This document shows, piece after piece, positions 11,294-23,501 of a stretch of DNA of 64,000 nucleotides. The notes under the pieces are model-generated. The model searched no databases. It had not been told where the DNA came from and worked only from the letters and a program-made list of their open reading frames with translations. Numbering within the stretch: position 1 is the stretch's first letter; each line of letters begins with the position of its first letter. Made by a program: the position numbers and the translations under genes. Source of the DNA: Siphonodentalium dalli (taxonomy: Eukaryota; Mollusca; Scaphopoda; Gadilida; Siphonodentaliidae); NCBI GenBank assembly GCA_032622095.1, contig CP136064.1, forward strand, positions 217,758,205 through 217,822,204, given 5' to 3'.

Positions 11294-11937
11294 ATTTTTG
11301 TTTTAAAGTTGGAATTATCGACAGATTTCTCCTCTATAGAAATTGTTTACTGACGATCTGTTGATTTGTATGAGTAAATAAATTATTAGCCGACAAGAAA
11401 TCACTGAGCGCTAAACGTTTAGTTGATCGTTTTGGCCGATTTTTAATTATAGTAAGCCGCGCGGGGGTGAAGTTATAAGAAGATTTCCGACATTTTGTTC
11501 TGAGCCGGATCAAAATGAAAATTTACGGTCTTCGGAGACAATATTCGGTGGTTAAAAAATTATCAAATGCTATGTATATGAATGGTTTTGATGGGAGTTT
11601 GTGGTATTGATTGAAAGATGAATTCTTCGCCGATACATCCGTGGTTATATCTGTGGCATTACTGGTGTGAATGAGCTATATTTGATCGATCGACGAGTGA
11701 TGGTAAAAAGGTGAATTTCTACAGTTACCCTTGTCTTATTATTATACCATTAGCGTGAAGCAGGCGCGTATATAGCAGCGGCGTATATGGGCAGCGCAAA
11801 AGGGGGGCGGACAGCGGAGCGCGTTACAGGCCCCTGTGGTCAGGTGCGAAGTGGCACATATGCTGCTTCTTGGCGGGTTCTATATTTATCATCAGATAAT
11901 AAGAGCACGATAAGCCATTGGTTCCGGAAAATCAGAT
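11294..11937. other. No coding feature; 3' flank of DUF4291 copy A
   Basis: This lies downstream of the stop codon of copy A on the minus strand. The part nearest exon 4 (about 11860-11937) aligns with the same flank of copy B (53990-54067), so it belongs to the duplicated unit. The rest shows a GC-rich run near 11755-11840 and no recognised element. Confidence 0.5.
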
Positions 11938-12150
11938 TTACGTGAAACCAACAACTTTTGGTCCAGTGTCGTCATAGAAGTCCAGGTCTATCCGACGTGA
12001 TGTGTTCATATCTGTAACTGTATAAACTCGTTCCCTGGCTGTTTGTAATTGTTTTAACCCTTCGCCGTCGGTGAATTGTCCCTGCTGTTTCACGAAATCC
12101 GTGATATCTGTTATACTCACTATCCATTCTGATGCATACTTTTTGAGAAC
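11938..12150 (-). CDS. DUF4291 copy A, exon 4 (C-terminus)
   Basis: 213 bases: 70 codons plus a TAA stop at 11938-11940. The acceptor on the minus strand is a pyrimidine run ending TTTTGCGACAG just before the first codon GTT at 12148-12150. It encodes KYASEWIVSITDITDFVKQQ, then ARERVYTVTD, the C-terminal part of DUF4291. It differs from copy B by only a few residues (for example T for K after RVY, R for H before RIDLDF). The exon starts in phase 0. Confidence 0.9.
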   Translation of the reverse strand, partial: VLKKYASEWIVSITDITDFVKQQGQFTDGEGLKQLQTARERVYTVTDMNTSRRIDLDFYDDTGPKVVGFT

Positions 12151-12440
12151 CTGTCGCAAAAGAAGGGCCTTTACAGAGGTGTATGAAAATAACACTTAAT
12201 ATATAGATAATTTATGGCTTGGAGTTGACTATGCCAAAATAGTAGTCCGAGAGGAGGAATAGTCCACGAGCCCCAGGCGAGTGGACTATTCTTTCTCGAG
12301 GACCGCTATTTTGGCATAGTCAACGACAAGACGATCATTATTTATTATATTATATCGAACATTGGTGTCAATTCTCTCACAATTTATATTTACCGTGAAT
12401 TTTGGAAATCGGTCTCAGATTTTACAATTTACGGCAATCT
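12151..12440. other. Intron 3 start of copy A with a 101-bp palindrome
   Basis: This belongs to intron 3 of copy A. The palindrome at 12224-12324 has arms beginning GTTGACTATGCCAAAATAG and its complement, with an inner exact pair GAATAGTCCAC/GTGGACTATTC. It looks like a small foldback element. An ATGATC hexamer run at 12448-12470 marks the end of the neighbouring LINE fragment. Confidence 0.65.
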
Positions 12441-13455
12441 TTTGACGATGATCATGATCATGATCATGGCTGAAACACTTTCATATCTTGAATATTCGTT
12501 TTTGATCCATCTTACAGCCCTATTCTGTACTTTATCAATTTCATCAATATATGTGGGTGTATAAGGTGACCAGATACAAGCCGCATACTCTAATTTGAGT
12601 CTCACCATAGCTTGATAAGCTATTTTCTTGATCATATAATTTTTTGTTTTTATGTTTCTCTTGAGGAAGCCGAGAGTTTGGTTGGCATTTTATATTATCC
12701 TGTTTATGTGTTCATTGAAGGACATGTTGTTAGTTAAGTCAACTCCAAGATATTGGGCTGAGCTGACCTGTTGTAGAATTTGCCCATGTAAGATGTACTG
12801 GTGGTAGGATGGGTGTTTCTTCCAAGTAGCTGTTAGTACCTGACATTTTCCTGGGTTGAAGGACATGTCCCATTTATTTTCCCATTCTTCCAATTTGAGC
12901 AGATCATTTTGTAGGGTATTGTGATCAAAAGGTTTATTGGTGGTCAAGTAAACCGCTGTGTCATCTGCAAAAAGTCTGATCTGGGATGTGATATGGTTTG
13001 GGAGATCATTTATGTATAGTAGGAACAACAGGGGACCCAGAGTAGAGCCCTGTGGTACCACTGAAGTAACTGGGACAGGAGGGGAGCTTTCCCCTTCCAA
13101 ATCAACAACCTGGCTGCATGTAAGAAAGATTTTATCCGGTTTAAGATTGGGCCGCTGATTCCATATTCATTTATTTTATATAGAGGTTTGCATGGTTGAC
13201 TTTGTCAAAGGCTTTACTAAAGTCCAATAGTATAACGTCAGTTTGGTGGTCTTTGAAGAGTTTTTCAGCTAGATCATCAATCAGTTGGATAACCTGTGTC
13301 TCACACGACCGACATTCGCGGAATCCATGTTGTAAGTCATACAGTATTTTGTGTTTTGTAATATGTTTGGTTATGTGAGAAGCAATGATATGTTCAATAA
13401 TTTTGCAATAACTAATGTTATTAGTTACATCTAACAGCTTTTCTTCATTATTCAT
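12440..13455 (-). pseudogene. CR1/Jockey-like LINE reverse transcriptase fragment
   Basis: The minus strand carries, in order: ILYDLQHGFRECRSCETQ and VILLDFSKAFDKVNH (13455-13171), then VVPQGSTLGPLLFLLYINDLP and RLFADDTAVYL (13100-12690), then the thumb piece LEYAACIWSPYTP and DKVQNRAVRWI (12635-12480). The catalytic FADD is intact, but the frame changes twice and there is no endonuclease or ORF1, so it is a truncated copy. It ends in ATGATC repeats (about 12448-12470). It lies in intron 3 of DUF4291 copy A. Confidence 0.88.
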
Positions 13456-14817
13456 GCATACATTTCTATAAATACGTCATTAGCAAAGACATTTTGGCGA
13501 ACTTTTAGAAAACGAAAAGGAGGTTATAAATAACGTCCATAGGCATTACAAAATTAGGACTGGTCGCTTGCCAACTAAACGGACAAACTGTTAAATACAA
13601 TGGGTAGCTATGGTCGGACATTTGTAAGATCATTACAATTCACAATAAATATTACAACAATTATCGTACAAGGTATTATTTCAGATTGGCCGTAACCTGA
13701 TTGAACGAAATGAGTTCCTTAGTATAAATAGTAAAATAATAGTAGGCACGTAGGAATCCTACTGGGGTACTATCGTAAAATAGTATAGCAGTATTCAGTC
13801 AGTCAGAATGCGAGAAAGTCACGTATGATATAATATTATAATAATAGCACGTATATAGGTTTGGGGACATGGGGTGGGGTTTCTCTATGTGCACCCCCCC
13901 CCAACTTTGGTAAAAATTTTCAATTGTTGGAAATTTCATTCCTGACACAACAGTAGTCGTAAATTTCACACCGACAATGTGTTGATAGTGTTAAGGTAAT
14001 TTGTTTTTCAAGAGAGTAACAAGTGGGGAATTTGTTGTTTTTATACCATCAGTAATATATTTGTCCTGCCTTTGGTCAAAAGTTTGGACTGAAATGGCCA
14101 TCGGTTGGAAATTTTCCAACCTTAGTGTGGTGTCAGGTCGGCAATTTCCAATACACGGAGAGCCTGGTGACAGTCTAGATGCTATAGATTATGTAGTTTT
14201 CACGATCATATTTCAAAATGTTCTCCCAGGATCCAGGTTCCTCCCCGGTGGCCAGTAAATAACTGCTAATCAATTAAAAAAAAAATGCCTGGAGTTAGAC
14301 TTCTAGATGCAAGGATTTTGCAGTTTTCAGGTTCAGACTTCAAAATTTACTCTTCCCTCCCGGTAGCAGTCAAAGACTAATAATCATTACACAACACAAA
14401 TCAGGGCCATGATGTGCCAGTTCGGAAATTTCAAGCCAATGGGGGGAGGGTTCAATTGTTTCCCGAGTGTTGAGCTTGTAGAGTATGATTTCAACGGGTA
14501 GCCAGCGGAGATTCGGAGATTCGTGGCATAATCTAGGGGGAATCGGAGATAATCATCCGACGGAAACCAAATGTTCCAATTATAGAAGATATAATGTTAT
14601 AGATATAGGCATATCATGTTAAAGATATAGGCATTCAGCCAGTGAGTATCGACGCTCAATATAGTCTTGGGTGTTCCATCTTCTGTGTGCATATATATAT
14701 ACCCCATTGGCTGGAATGTGCACTGACAAAACAGACTCGACGTCCGTCAGATATGTTACAATATCCAGTTCTTGCAGAATAATTATAAAGATAGCTGGAA
14801 ATAGCCGAAGTTTTTAC
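13456..14817. other. Intron 3 of DUF4291 copy A, no other gene recognised
   Basis: No protein motif seen. It contains a C9 run near 13895-13905 and a short duplicated segment AGATATAGGCAT around 14598-14630. Part of 14050-14130 weakly resembles 59150-59230 in intron 2 of copy B (TTTGG-TCTGAAATG-GGCCAT). Confidence 0.4.
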
Positions 14818-15219
14818 CTGTCCCTGCAGTCCAAGTTGTATCGCCCTCCGACCAGCTTTCTCGTAGTTTGGCAAGTGATCTGGGTCCCATTACAGACGAA
14901 CCTCTGGGTGAGCCTACAGAAATGGCATAAAACTTAAAGTTAGAAAAGACGAGAATCAAAACTGAACTTCATGCAATATAATATTCAATTTTCGATTGTG
15001 TTAGTCTTCTAAAATCTAGCCATGGCAAAATTCAAGGTCAATTGCAAGTTCATATTCTTGGTCAAAGACTGTTTGTGTAAAACAATAATGTCATAACACA
15101 AACGTACACCCGCCATAGTTTCTGTTTAGCTCCCAAATACGACGACGAACCCAGTCTGCGGTGTTTGTAATTTTTCATAAGCTCTGTCTCTAGTTTTCGA
15201 GCTTCTTATCCTTTTGTAG
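14818..15219 (-). pseudogene. DUF4291 copy A, exon 3, disrupted
   Basis: Compared with the intact exon 3 of copy B (57423-57548) this has three lesions. A TAA at 14890-14892 replaces the CAA codon of RLQWDPDH. About 285 bases of foreign sequence (about 14905-15188) split the exon. The acceptor AG next to 15219 has become AA. The remaining parts encode DPDHLPNYEKAGRRAIQL with GLQGQ (14818-14889) and QKDKKLE (15190-15219). The donor at its 3' end is a plausible GTAAAA. Since the original exon is phase 0 at both ends, skipping it would keep the frame. Confidence 0.88.
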
Positions 15220-15241
15220 TTGTGAAATATGTTTGGGATTG

Positions 15242-16405
15242 GCTGTGGACACACGTACCATAGTAGCGATGGCATAGTAGGTGTGCTGCCTTACGATTGT
15301 GCAATTTAGTGACAAGTGATCCAGTGAGTGATCGTCGTAATTACAATGTCATGGCTAGTTATGTCGTTCATCGATTTTCTCGCACAATGAGTCTACCAAC
15401 CTCTACCAGCGTCATTGTCACTCAGATTTATCGATCTGAACAGACTCATCGTGTGAAGGTCTTAATCTTTAATTAACACGCAGTCTTATTTTCATGCTCA
15501 CACAAAAGTTCACTTGGTAGGTTAATGAATAATCCCTTTCCGTTAAAATCATGATTGTTCTTAATTCAGAACAAATCGGCCATGTAATTTCTCAACAAAA
15601 ATAAGTGAGTAAAACCTTACGATTGTATCGTATTGTTATGTCGCGTTCACATGTATACGGTCGCATGATGGTACATTGTTGGCCCTTGTGGGTATAGGAA
15701 ATTCACTATTGGGAATATTCAAAGAACCGAAAGACATATAAATCGAAAATGTTGGACCAAACCAATTCCGTCCTAGAGCGGAAAAAGATTGATCGGGATC
15801 AACTTTTCCAAAAGCTCATTATGTAGTCGCCATTTTTCCTGTTTTTGTCCTTATGTATATAGGTCGCTATTTTTATTCGAAAGACTTTCTCTCAGCTGTA
15901 ATTCCCCCAGCAGTTCTGATACAGCTTCATCTGTCCATGCTAATTTTAGAGGAATTATGCTTACAACTAAACGCCACAAAGTCTAAAACGCAATTTGGGA
16001 ACTGTCTTAACTTCATGACTGGAGCTTCCTGAAATTTGCCCATACCATGTGCCAATGCATTCTCTTATATATGCGCATGAAAAAAATCTAAGTAGATGAA
16101 CATGCATTCAGAGCATATCAATAAAACGGACTATGTGTGGATGAATGTTGTGGATTGAAAAATGGGTGGAGCAGAAATGTTGAGCGATCATGTAACTATA
16201 TATTTGTAAGAAGAATACAATATTGCTGCGTGTTGAGATCAACCTCCATAACACGCAACGAGTTAATTGGCCCAAGTAGACTCATCGTGCGATACAATCG
16301 ACGGGCGACATATTAACTAACTATGGCATAGTAATTACGATGACCACTTATCACTAAATTGCACCATCGCAAGGCAGCATAACTACTATGGTACATGTGT
16401 CTGCA
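15242..16405. mobile_element. Non-coding element with ~160-bp inverted arms in intron 2 of copy A
   Basis: The left arm (about 15250-15400) and the right arm (about 16275-16400, inverted) share ACACATGTACCATAGTAG-, TGCTGCCTT-CGAT-GTGCAATTTAGTGA- and CGCAC-ATGAGTCTAC-like stretches. The flanks match contiguous intron 2 sequence of copy B (57550-57620), so this block is an insertion, with a possible ATTG duplication. There is no ORF of note inside. A half of the ~70-bp palindrome family lies at about 16048-16078. Confidence 0.65.
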
Positions 16406-16426
16406 ATCATTGTTAATTGTGTTTTC

Positions 16427-16712
16427 GTGGGACAAAGTAAACACTTTGACAGATATTCTGAAATTCATATTTCGACTAAAATGTTTGAACTTATACTGTG
16501 CCATTAGCGATGTTCGTTGACAAATATCACTGTAATAGTTTTATTTACATAACAAAGGTTTCTAAAAGTTTCGTAATTGCAGAACTATCAATAATTAGTA
16601 TCAGAACAAAGTTTATCTGTTTATTCGTGTTTTTCTTGGTGGTGATGTTTTTGCATACGTTTATAATTTGGAACATTTACCTACTGTATGTGTAGACTTT
16701 GAGTCCCTTTAT
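16427..16712 (-). other. Intron 2 segment shared with DUF4291 copy B
   Basis: This aligns in the same orientation with 57590-57990 of copy B. Shared pieces include ATTTCGACTAAAATGTTTGAAC, then TGGTGGTGA-TTTTTGCATAC-TTTATAATTT and GAGTCCCTT. Because it is non-coding, it supports duplication of a whole gene unit and not reuse of exons only. Confidence 0.75.
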
Positions 16713-17929
16713 AGTCTGGTCGATAAAAGGTTTGACCTAGAACAAATTTGGACTAAGTTGGTTTGTATACCATTTTCTATAACATATCCAAAATCCGCTA
16801 AAATCCGCTTTGAGCATTTTCTGTAATTCAAGATGGCGTCCAAGATGGCTGCCATTTTCCTATAAGTCAGCTTGATGCAATTATAGTGAGAACATCTTGT
16901 CATATGTATACACATGTATACATTTTTGTGAAGCTAAGACATAACGCCACCTTTATGTGCCAAAATGGAAACACCCCGTCCAAGATGGCCGCCAAAATGG
17001 CGACCGGAAGTGGAAATTTTACGTTTTTTTTTACTAATATCTTTAAGATAAGTTTCTGTGGTTTGGAACTGGTTGAGAATTGTGACTTTATTTTGTATTT
17101 AGCATGTTAAATGACCATTTGAGCAATGAAATAAGCTGTTAGTGTGGTCCACACCCCTTCCGATCACTCAAAAATTCGATTTTAATTCTAATCACATTTC
17201 ATCAAGAAGTGGGAAGAACTGTGCAATGTAAGTGATCCATTCTATATCTTATTAATATTCGAACTCAATGGTACCACTTTGGCTCAAAATGGCTGCCAAA
17301 ATGGCCGCCAAAATATGGAAAATGGTAATTATTATCCCAGCGTGCCATGCAACCGCTTACAAGTTGTGATGATGCGCACAATTGACTATTCTGTCTTATA
17401 TAGCTTGAGTACGAACATTTGGGTATTTGTTACTATTTTAACCACCGAAATTACCAGAATTATTCGAAATTTTCGGTCACAAACCTGATATCAAAATCGG
17501 CAAAAAATCGCTGTTCAGGTTTGAGCCATTTTTTAAAAGTAAAATGGAAATATGTTTGTAATCAAAGATGTTTATTGTTTTGATATGTGTTACATGTGTC
17601 ACACTGGGTTGTTTTACTCAATATGGCTTCCAAAATGGCAACCAACTTTGGTAAACATTATTATATACATATGTGTATATACGTGGTGTATATGTATACA
17701 TAATCAATTGTGACTCACATGCTACTTAATGAACTAAATGTTCTATTCTGGTTGTCCCGGTAACATACGAGTCATGGCAAGTTCATTATGAGGAAAGCAA
17801 TATGGATTTTGCCAAAAGCTTCCTTGTTTTTGAACGGAAATGGGCAGAACGTTGAAACGGAACTGAGAGGGATCACATTATGTGGCTATTCTGGCCCATT
17901 AGCATCAACATTGATCAACTTAATACAGT

Positions 17930-19500
17930 GTGTATGTCTGTTGACTGTATGGTCATAGGCGAGGTGAGTAGGTATACATGGAGTTATTGTATTCATGAAT
18001 GATGTGAATAGTTATACAATGTGTGACTATATGGTCATGGATGGGATGTCCATAGTGAGATGTATAGGTATTTTAAGGAATAGCTGTATGGTGATGTGTG
18101 AGGTGAACATATTTACAGTGAGTGGCTGTCTGATCATTGAAGTGGTGTATGGTCATAACGAGAGCAGCTACACTGTCCTGTATGTATATATTGAGTGACT
18201 GTGTGGGTCAGGGTGGGCTGTACATATGTACATTGTGTGGCTGTATTGTCATGGGTGAGTGTATATGTATACATATGTTTGATGTATGGTAATGGATGGG
18301 TGCATGTATAAATAGGGTGTGGTTGTATGGTTATGGGCAATGTGTATATGTACATGGAATGACTGCACGGTCGTTGTTGAAGTGTATATGTATATCTAGA
18401 GTACACTTTGATGGCCATTGTCGGCTAGTGTATATAGAGAGTGACCTCATGGTGATGGGTGAGATGTATATGTTTATATGTAGGGCCTATTGTATTGTCA
18501 TTGGTGGTGTGTACAAGCATACAGTGAATAGTTGAATGCTCATGGAGAGGGTGTATATGTATACAGCGAGTGGCTGAATTGTTACGATTGAGCTATATAT
18601 GCAAGTCTGAAGTGTACGAATGGCCGTGTGTGCGGGGTATTGGTATATCTAGAAGGGCTGTATGGCCATTGATGATGTATATATATACACATGGGGTGAC
18701 GCTGTGGTCGTGGGTGAGGGGTATATGTATAGCATGAGTGGCTACATAACCATGGCACGGCCAATATGTACATAGGTATATAGGGATTGACAGTATGGCA
18801 AAATTAATGGCGGGGTGACTATGATCACGAATGTGGTTTATGCGTATTCAGAGAGAGGCTGAATTGTCATAGGTCAGGTGTATATGCAAGTCTGGAGTGT
18901 ATGAATGGCCGTATGCGCGGCACGAGACATTGATATATCTAGAAGGGCTGTAATGCCACTTTTGTGAGGTCTATATGTATATACCTGGATGACTCTATGG
19001 TTTTGGGTTGGGTGTATATGTATATCTTGAGTGGCTATATAGCCACGGGTGTTGCAAATATGTATATATACAGGGAATGAGACTGTATGACCACTGGTGA
19101 GGCAAATAGGTATACAAGAAGTGATGTATGATCATGGATGTAGCGAACAGGTATGGAGTGACTGTATGGTCATCGGTGAGGTGTATATGTATATCTTTAG
19201 TGACTGAATAGCTATGCATGTGGCAAATAAATATACATGGAGTGACTGTATGGCCTATGGTTAGGCGAATGGGCATACAAGAGGTTACTTTGTGTCCATG
19301 TATGTAGTGAATGTGTATACAGGTCATGTGAGGTGTATGAGTATCCTGGTGTGTCTGCATGGTTATTCATGGCTATAGGGCCACGCGTTGGTGTATGGGT
19401 AAACCCAATTGTGACTGTATGGTAATGGGTGAGGTGTATGTCTATACAGCGAGTGGCACATGTCCATTTACGCGGTGTTCATGTATATATGGAGTGACTA
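17930..19500 (+). repeat. Degenerate minisatellite, unit about 55-65 bp
   Basis: The unit is variations on GTGTATATGTATACA, G-GAGTGACTGTATGG, TCATGGGTGAG, repeated some 25 times with heavy divergence. It fills the first half of the core of the 5.4-kb inverted-repeat element. The long open frames on either strand here follow from the repeat and are not genes. Confidence 0.8.
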
Positions 19501-20763
19501 ATAGTTTTTCGCGTTTCGCAGTATAGAGAAAAACATTTGTCTTGGTGACACGAGTTAACATAATTATATAGCGCGGGACACGGTGGGTTTCGTGTAATTA
19601 TGTTTATGAACACGTGACGAGGTAACAACCAATGGGGCTCAGTGATAACAAAGAGGGGTCACGTGTTCAGGAAACATATTCACTTCTAGCATGACGTTCG
19701 TCCCGTCAACTTCCTAACAAAAAATTTGTAAGAATTTTTTGTCGAATATAAGCTGACGAATGTTAACAAAATCAAATATTAAATTTGTCAAGATTCGACA
19801 AACTTCCGAAATGTCAAAGCGTGTTTTGGAATTTGGATGCACAGTACAATATATAATAGTAATGTGGGGGTAATGTTGCATGGTTTAAGAAGTTTTGTCA
19901 AAATTGAACGAGGCGTTAAGAAAAATCTATAGATTATCGGATCAAAAGCGCATAGAAAGTTCTCATGCCAAAATCAGAGATTTATTACAGAATTATATAT
20001 TGTGTGGACTTCATTAATATGCATTTAAGATGTGATTAAACGTGTATTCATGTTATGTTGGCCCCAAGGTTTTCTTTCACAAGGAATATTCAAGATAGCA
20101 GGTGCTATATTCATGGAAAGGCGAGTTATCACACGGAAGTGAATTCAAGCAAATTGTCACATTTGTATTCCTGAATAGTCCATAGAGAAATTGTAATGCA
20201 GAACCTGAATTCATTTGTCTGTTCAAGACGATATGTCATTTACAATTTTTTCAAGTTTCAAAACCGGGTATAATGAAAAGAAAATGATACCATTGTTGGT
20301 AAAAGATTGGGGTCCATGCCAACATGAATATACACATTAATATGGAGATGAGGACCAGCATTTCACCCTGCAGACGGGCTTCACAAAGGCTCTGGTTACA
20401 GATTTCCGCCATTAAAAAAAATAGAAAATCAGAATAAAAAAGGCGTTTTTTTCTGGCCAGTGGGGACGCCGTCGTTACCGGGGCTGTACGTATTGGTTCA
20501 ACGTGGTCAGGCCAACCATTATGCGATCTGAGCAATACACGGGGCATTCGCTCGTCGTGGCTAGTTTCCAAACATAAATGGGTGGTTATTATTTCCAGTG
20601 GAGGGAAGACTGCATGCTCATGAGTGATTTGTACTGGTGCACCTTTGTGTGACTATCGCTTTCCACAATAACTCAAGGATATGTTAATCGATAGTGGTAA
20701 TATCAGAGTGTTCTCCACATTAATTACATGCAATGTGAAGAAAACGGTTTTCCTAACAATAGT
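19501..20763. other. Second half of the inverted-repeat element core, no gene recognised
   Basis: This contains a small inverted pair (AACATAATTA at 19558-19567 and TAATTATGTT near 19595-19605) and GAACACGTGAC/GTCACGTGTTC-like motifs near 19608-19670. The minus-strand open frame at 20251-20571 shows no motif I know. Confidence 0.4.
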
Positions 20764-22119
20764 TTATAAGTTAATCAATTTTGATGCTAATGGGCCAGAG
20801 TAGCCACATAATATGATACCTTTCAGTTCAGTTTCAACGTTCTGTCCGTTTCCGTTAAAAAACATGGACAGAATCCCAAAAGAGGTGTTCGGCAAAATCC
20901 ATACTGCATCCCTTAAAATGAATTTGTCGTGCCTCATGTTTTCTGTGACAACCATAATATAAGATTAAGTTGTCAGTTGATTAAGTAGCATGTTTAATAA
21001 CCAAGTGAGTCACAATTTGCAACCATTTCGGAACAGCAGAGAATAATGTTCGGAATATAAACTTTTGACCAAATTTGGTTGCCATTTTGCAAGTCATCTT
21101 GAGTAATATTGTCTAAAACACCACACTATGCCATATTTAAAGCATATCAAAATAAAAAGAACCTTTGATACTAAAGATAGTTCCATTTTACTTGACAAAA
21201 ATGGTCCAAACATGAAAAGTTATTTTTTTGCCGAGTTTGATGCAATTTGTGATAGAAAAATCCCATAATTCTGGTAATTTCATAATAGTAAAAATTAATC
21301 AAGGTGCATAAGAAATGTTGTTATTCAATGTATATAAGACAGAATAGTCATTTGTGTACATCACCACAACTTGTAAGCGGTTGCATGGCACGCTGGGATA
21401 ATAATTACCATTTTCCATATTTTGGCGGCCATTTTGACAGCCATTTTGAGCCAAAGTGACAATTTTGGTACCATTGAGTTCGAATATCAATAAGATATAG
21501 AATGCATCACTTACATTGCACAGTTCTTCCCACTTCTTGGTGAAATATGACCAGAATCCCAAAGGGGATCTTTTGTGAAATGTTATACCGCGTTTTGTAA
21601 AATCGAATTTTTGAGTGATCGGAAGGGGTGTGGACCCCACGAACAGAATATTTCATTGCTGCAATGGTCAGTTAATATGCCATATACAAAATAAAATCAC
21701 AATTCTCAACCAGTTCCAAACCACAGAAACTTATCTTAAAAGTATTAGTAAAAAACGTAAAAATTCCACTTCCGGTCGCCATTTTGGCGGCCATCTTGGA
21801 CGGGGAGTTCCAATTTTGGCACATAAAGATGTCGTTATGTCATAGCTTCACAAAAATGTATACATGTGTATACATATGACAAGATGATCTCACTATAATT
21901 GCATCAAGCTGACTTATAGGAAAATGGCAGCCATCTTGGACGCCATCTTGAATTACAAAAAATGATCAAAGCGGATTTTAGCGGATTTTGGATATGTTAT
22001 AGAGGAGAGCTTGCTCTTCAAAATGTTATAAAAACGAACTTAGTCCGAATTTTTTCTAGGTTGACCCTAAAATTTGAGTTTATCGACCATCCAGCCAAAA
22101 TGGCAAGAGATTTAAAAAA

Positions 22120-22720
22120 CATATATTTCTCTGGATCTATCTGGCGAAAAATCGTGAATTTCACATATCATCATTGTCATAGTATATAGAATCTGAGCAA
22201 TTATTAAGAGACGATAAAAACAATTCAATTTAATAAATTTGAGAGGTTGAACATATTCTTTTCCTTTTTTGTCCATTTCGGTACCAAGAACTGCTAGAAT
22301 AGTTAATAATTTCACACAACACTCCAATCACCAAATAGCTTATCGCATAATATAGCACTATACCTCACAAATAGTCCAGTCCAATGAAAACAAATGTTGA
22401 TATACAGTGTGGTATCCTCAACCAGGGATCAATCTAATCGGAATTAGGCTAGAGTTTTAAGAGATATGGTGGTAAGTTTTAAGTTGATTATGAACCCATG
22501 ACCTAATTTCAGCCCAATTTCTCACTTCTCAACAGGCATGACATGAAAATTCTCAAATAAAGAAAATTATTTATGGATAGTGGCCATTCTAATTGAAAAT
22601 AATCATTAAATTTCATGAATCATGAACATTAAAATCAAGAAAAAAACGTTTCCTGCCATGATCTTCAGATATGAAATGATGGACATATGAACTGCACTTT
22701 TGAAGAAAAAAAATATATCT
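22120..22720 (+). repeat. Dispersed repeat, second copy at 53035-53720
   Basis: The two copies run in the same orientation and share long blocks such as TTTCTCTGGATCTATCTG, TTTCGGTACCAAGAACT, AACTCCAATCACCAAATAGC and TTAAGAGATATGGTGGT. Its location relative to DUF4291 exons differs between copies, so it is a separate dispersed element and not part of the gene duplication. No coding motif. Confidence 0.75.
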
Positions 22721-23037
22721 TACAGAATATATGTGGGACCATCTAGGGTTTCCCCCCGAAGTGGCGCCGTCAGATATGGAGGTCGACGATGTTCATCAGT
22801 GTTGTAACATTTTTTTGTCGCCGATTTCACTAACCTTATTTCGTCATACACTTAACCAATGGTGTGGCACCGTCGATCAGTGTCAGGTATGGGGTTGAGA
22901 ATGGGCACCAAAATTGATACCAACTTGTGTATATCTCCGATTTCCTCCAAATGTCCGCATGATACGGAACATATTATATGTATTCCGAAGTTTGTCCAGG
23001 TCAGGGAAAAAGACCGGGACAGCAAAATTGATAAAAC
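22721..23037. other. No gene recognised
   Basis: Intron 2 of DUF4291 copy A. No repeat or protein motif could be assigned in this stretch. Confidence 0.4.
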
Positions 23038-23041
23038 TTAA

Positions 23042-23497
23042 ATAAAGGTACCCCTGTCATACGAGGAATCGTTGGGGTGTAGTTCAACTTTAAGGTTCGC
23101 AAATGAGCGCTATCCGAGGCAGGAAAGACTGATATCCAATAACTCTTGAGCTGAGATATCTACGCTGATGGGAAAAACAAACATGTCCAAATAAACAGAA
23201 AATACGTGCTCAAATGGACAAATTGCGGTTGTAAGATGGATAACTCTAAAATCAAGTGGTTGTTATTGTTAATAACACTTTATTTTCGAGTTATCCATCT
23301 TACAACCACAATTTGTCCGTTTGAGCACGTGGTTCTGGACAAGTTCTGGTCCACAAACAATAGAAACAGCTAACTTCAAACATCGATATCTAATCACTCT
23401 GAGCTTTGGTGGGTGGGTTCCTCGACTCGAATCAAATATTGTTTACCCCCAGCCAAAGAAATAGTAATTTGGGAGCGTCTGGTCGGATTGAGTACCT
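23042..23497. mobile_element. TTAA-flanked hairpin MITE of the recurring 'R1' family (copy 1)
   Basis: The right end reads TCGGATTGAGTACCT then TTAA (23498-23501), the signature of this family in the window. The centre is a palindrome: arms GACAAATTG-GGTTGTAAGATGGATAACTC pair across 23219-23325. The right half contains the family block CATCGATATCTAATCACTC and TTCCTCGACTCGAATC. The left end near TTAA 23038-23041 (then ATAAAGGTAC) is less certain. Confidence 0.7.
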
Positions 23498-23501
23498 TTA
23501 A

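Larger units (their letters stand above)
16718..22095. mobile_element. 5.4-kb element with inverted arms of about 1.2-1.3 kb
   Basis: The left arm 16718-17925 matches the right arm 20764-22095 in reverse complement over almost its whole length, starting from GGTCGATAAA at the outer ends and ending around TGATGCTAATGGGCCAGA at the inner ends. Arms carry many CAAGATGGCNGCC/CAAAATGGC motifs, which resemble YY1 sites. The outer borders abut intron 2 sequence shared with copy B, so the whole block was inserted there. The core (17926-20763) holds a decayed minisatellite and 1.2 kb of unknown sequence. No transposase was recognised, so it is non-autonomous or too decayed. Confidence 0.8.

Noticed and set aside
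17279-21640. Mirrored ORFs AQNGCQNGRQNMENG on opposite strands as a gene pair
   Set aside because: They are the same non-coding inverted arm sequence read twice (AAAATGGC motifs). No conserved domain or start context.
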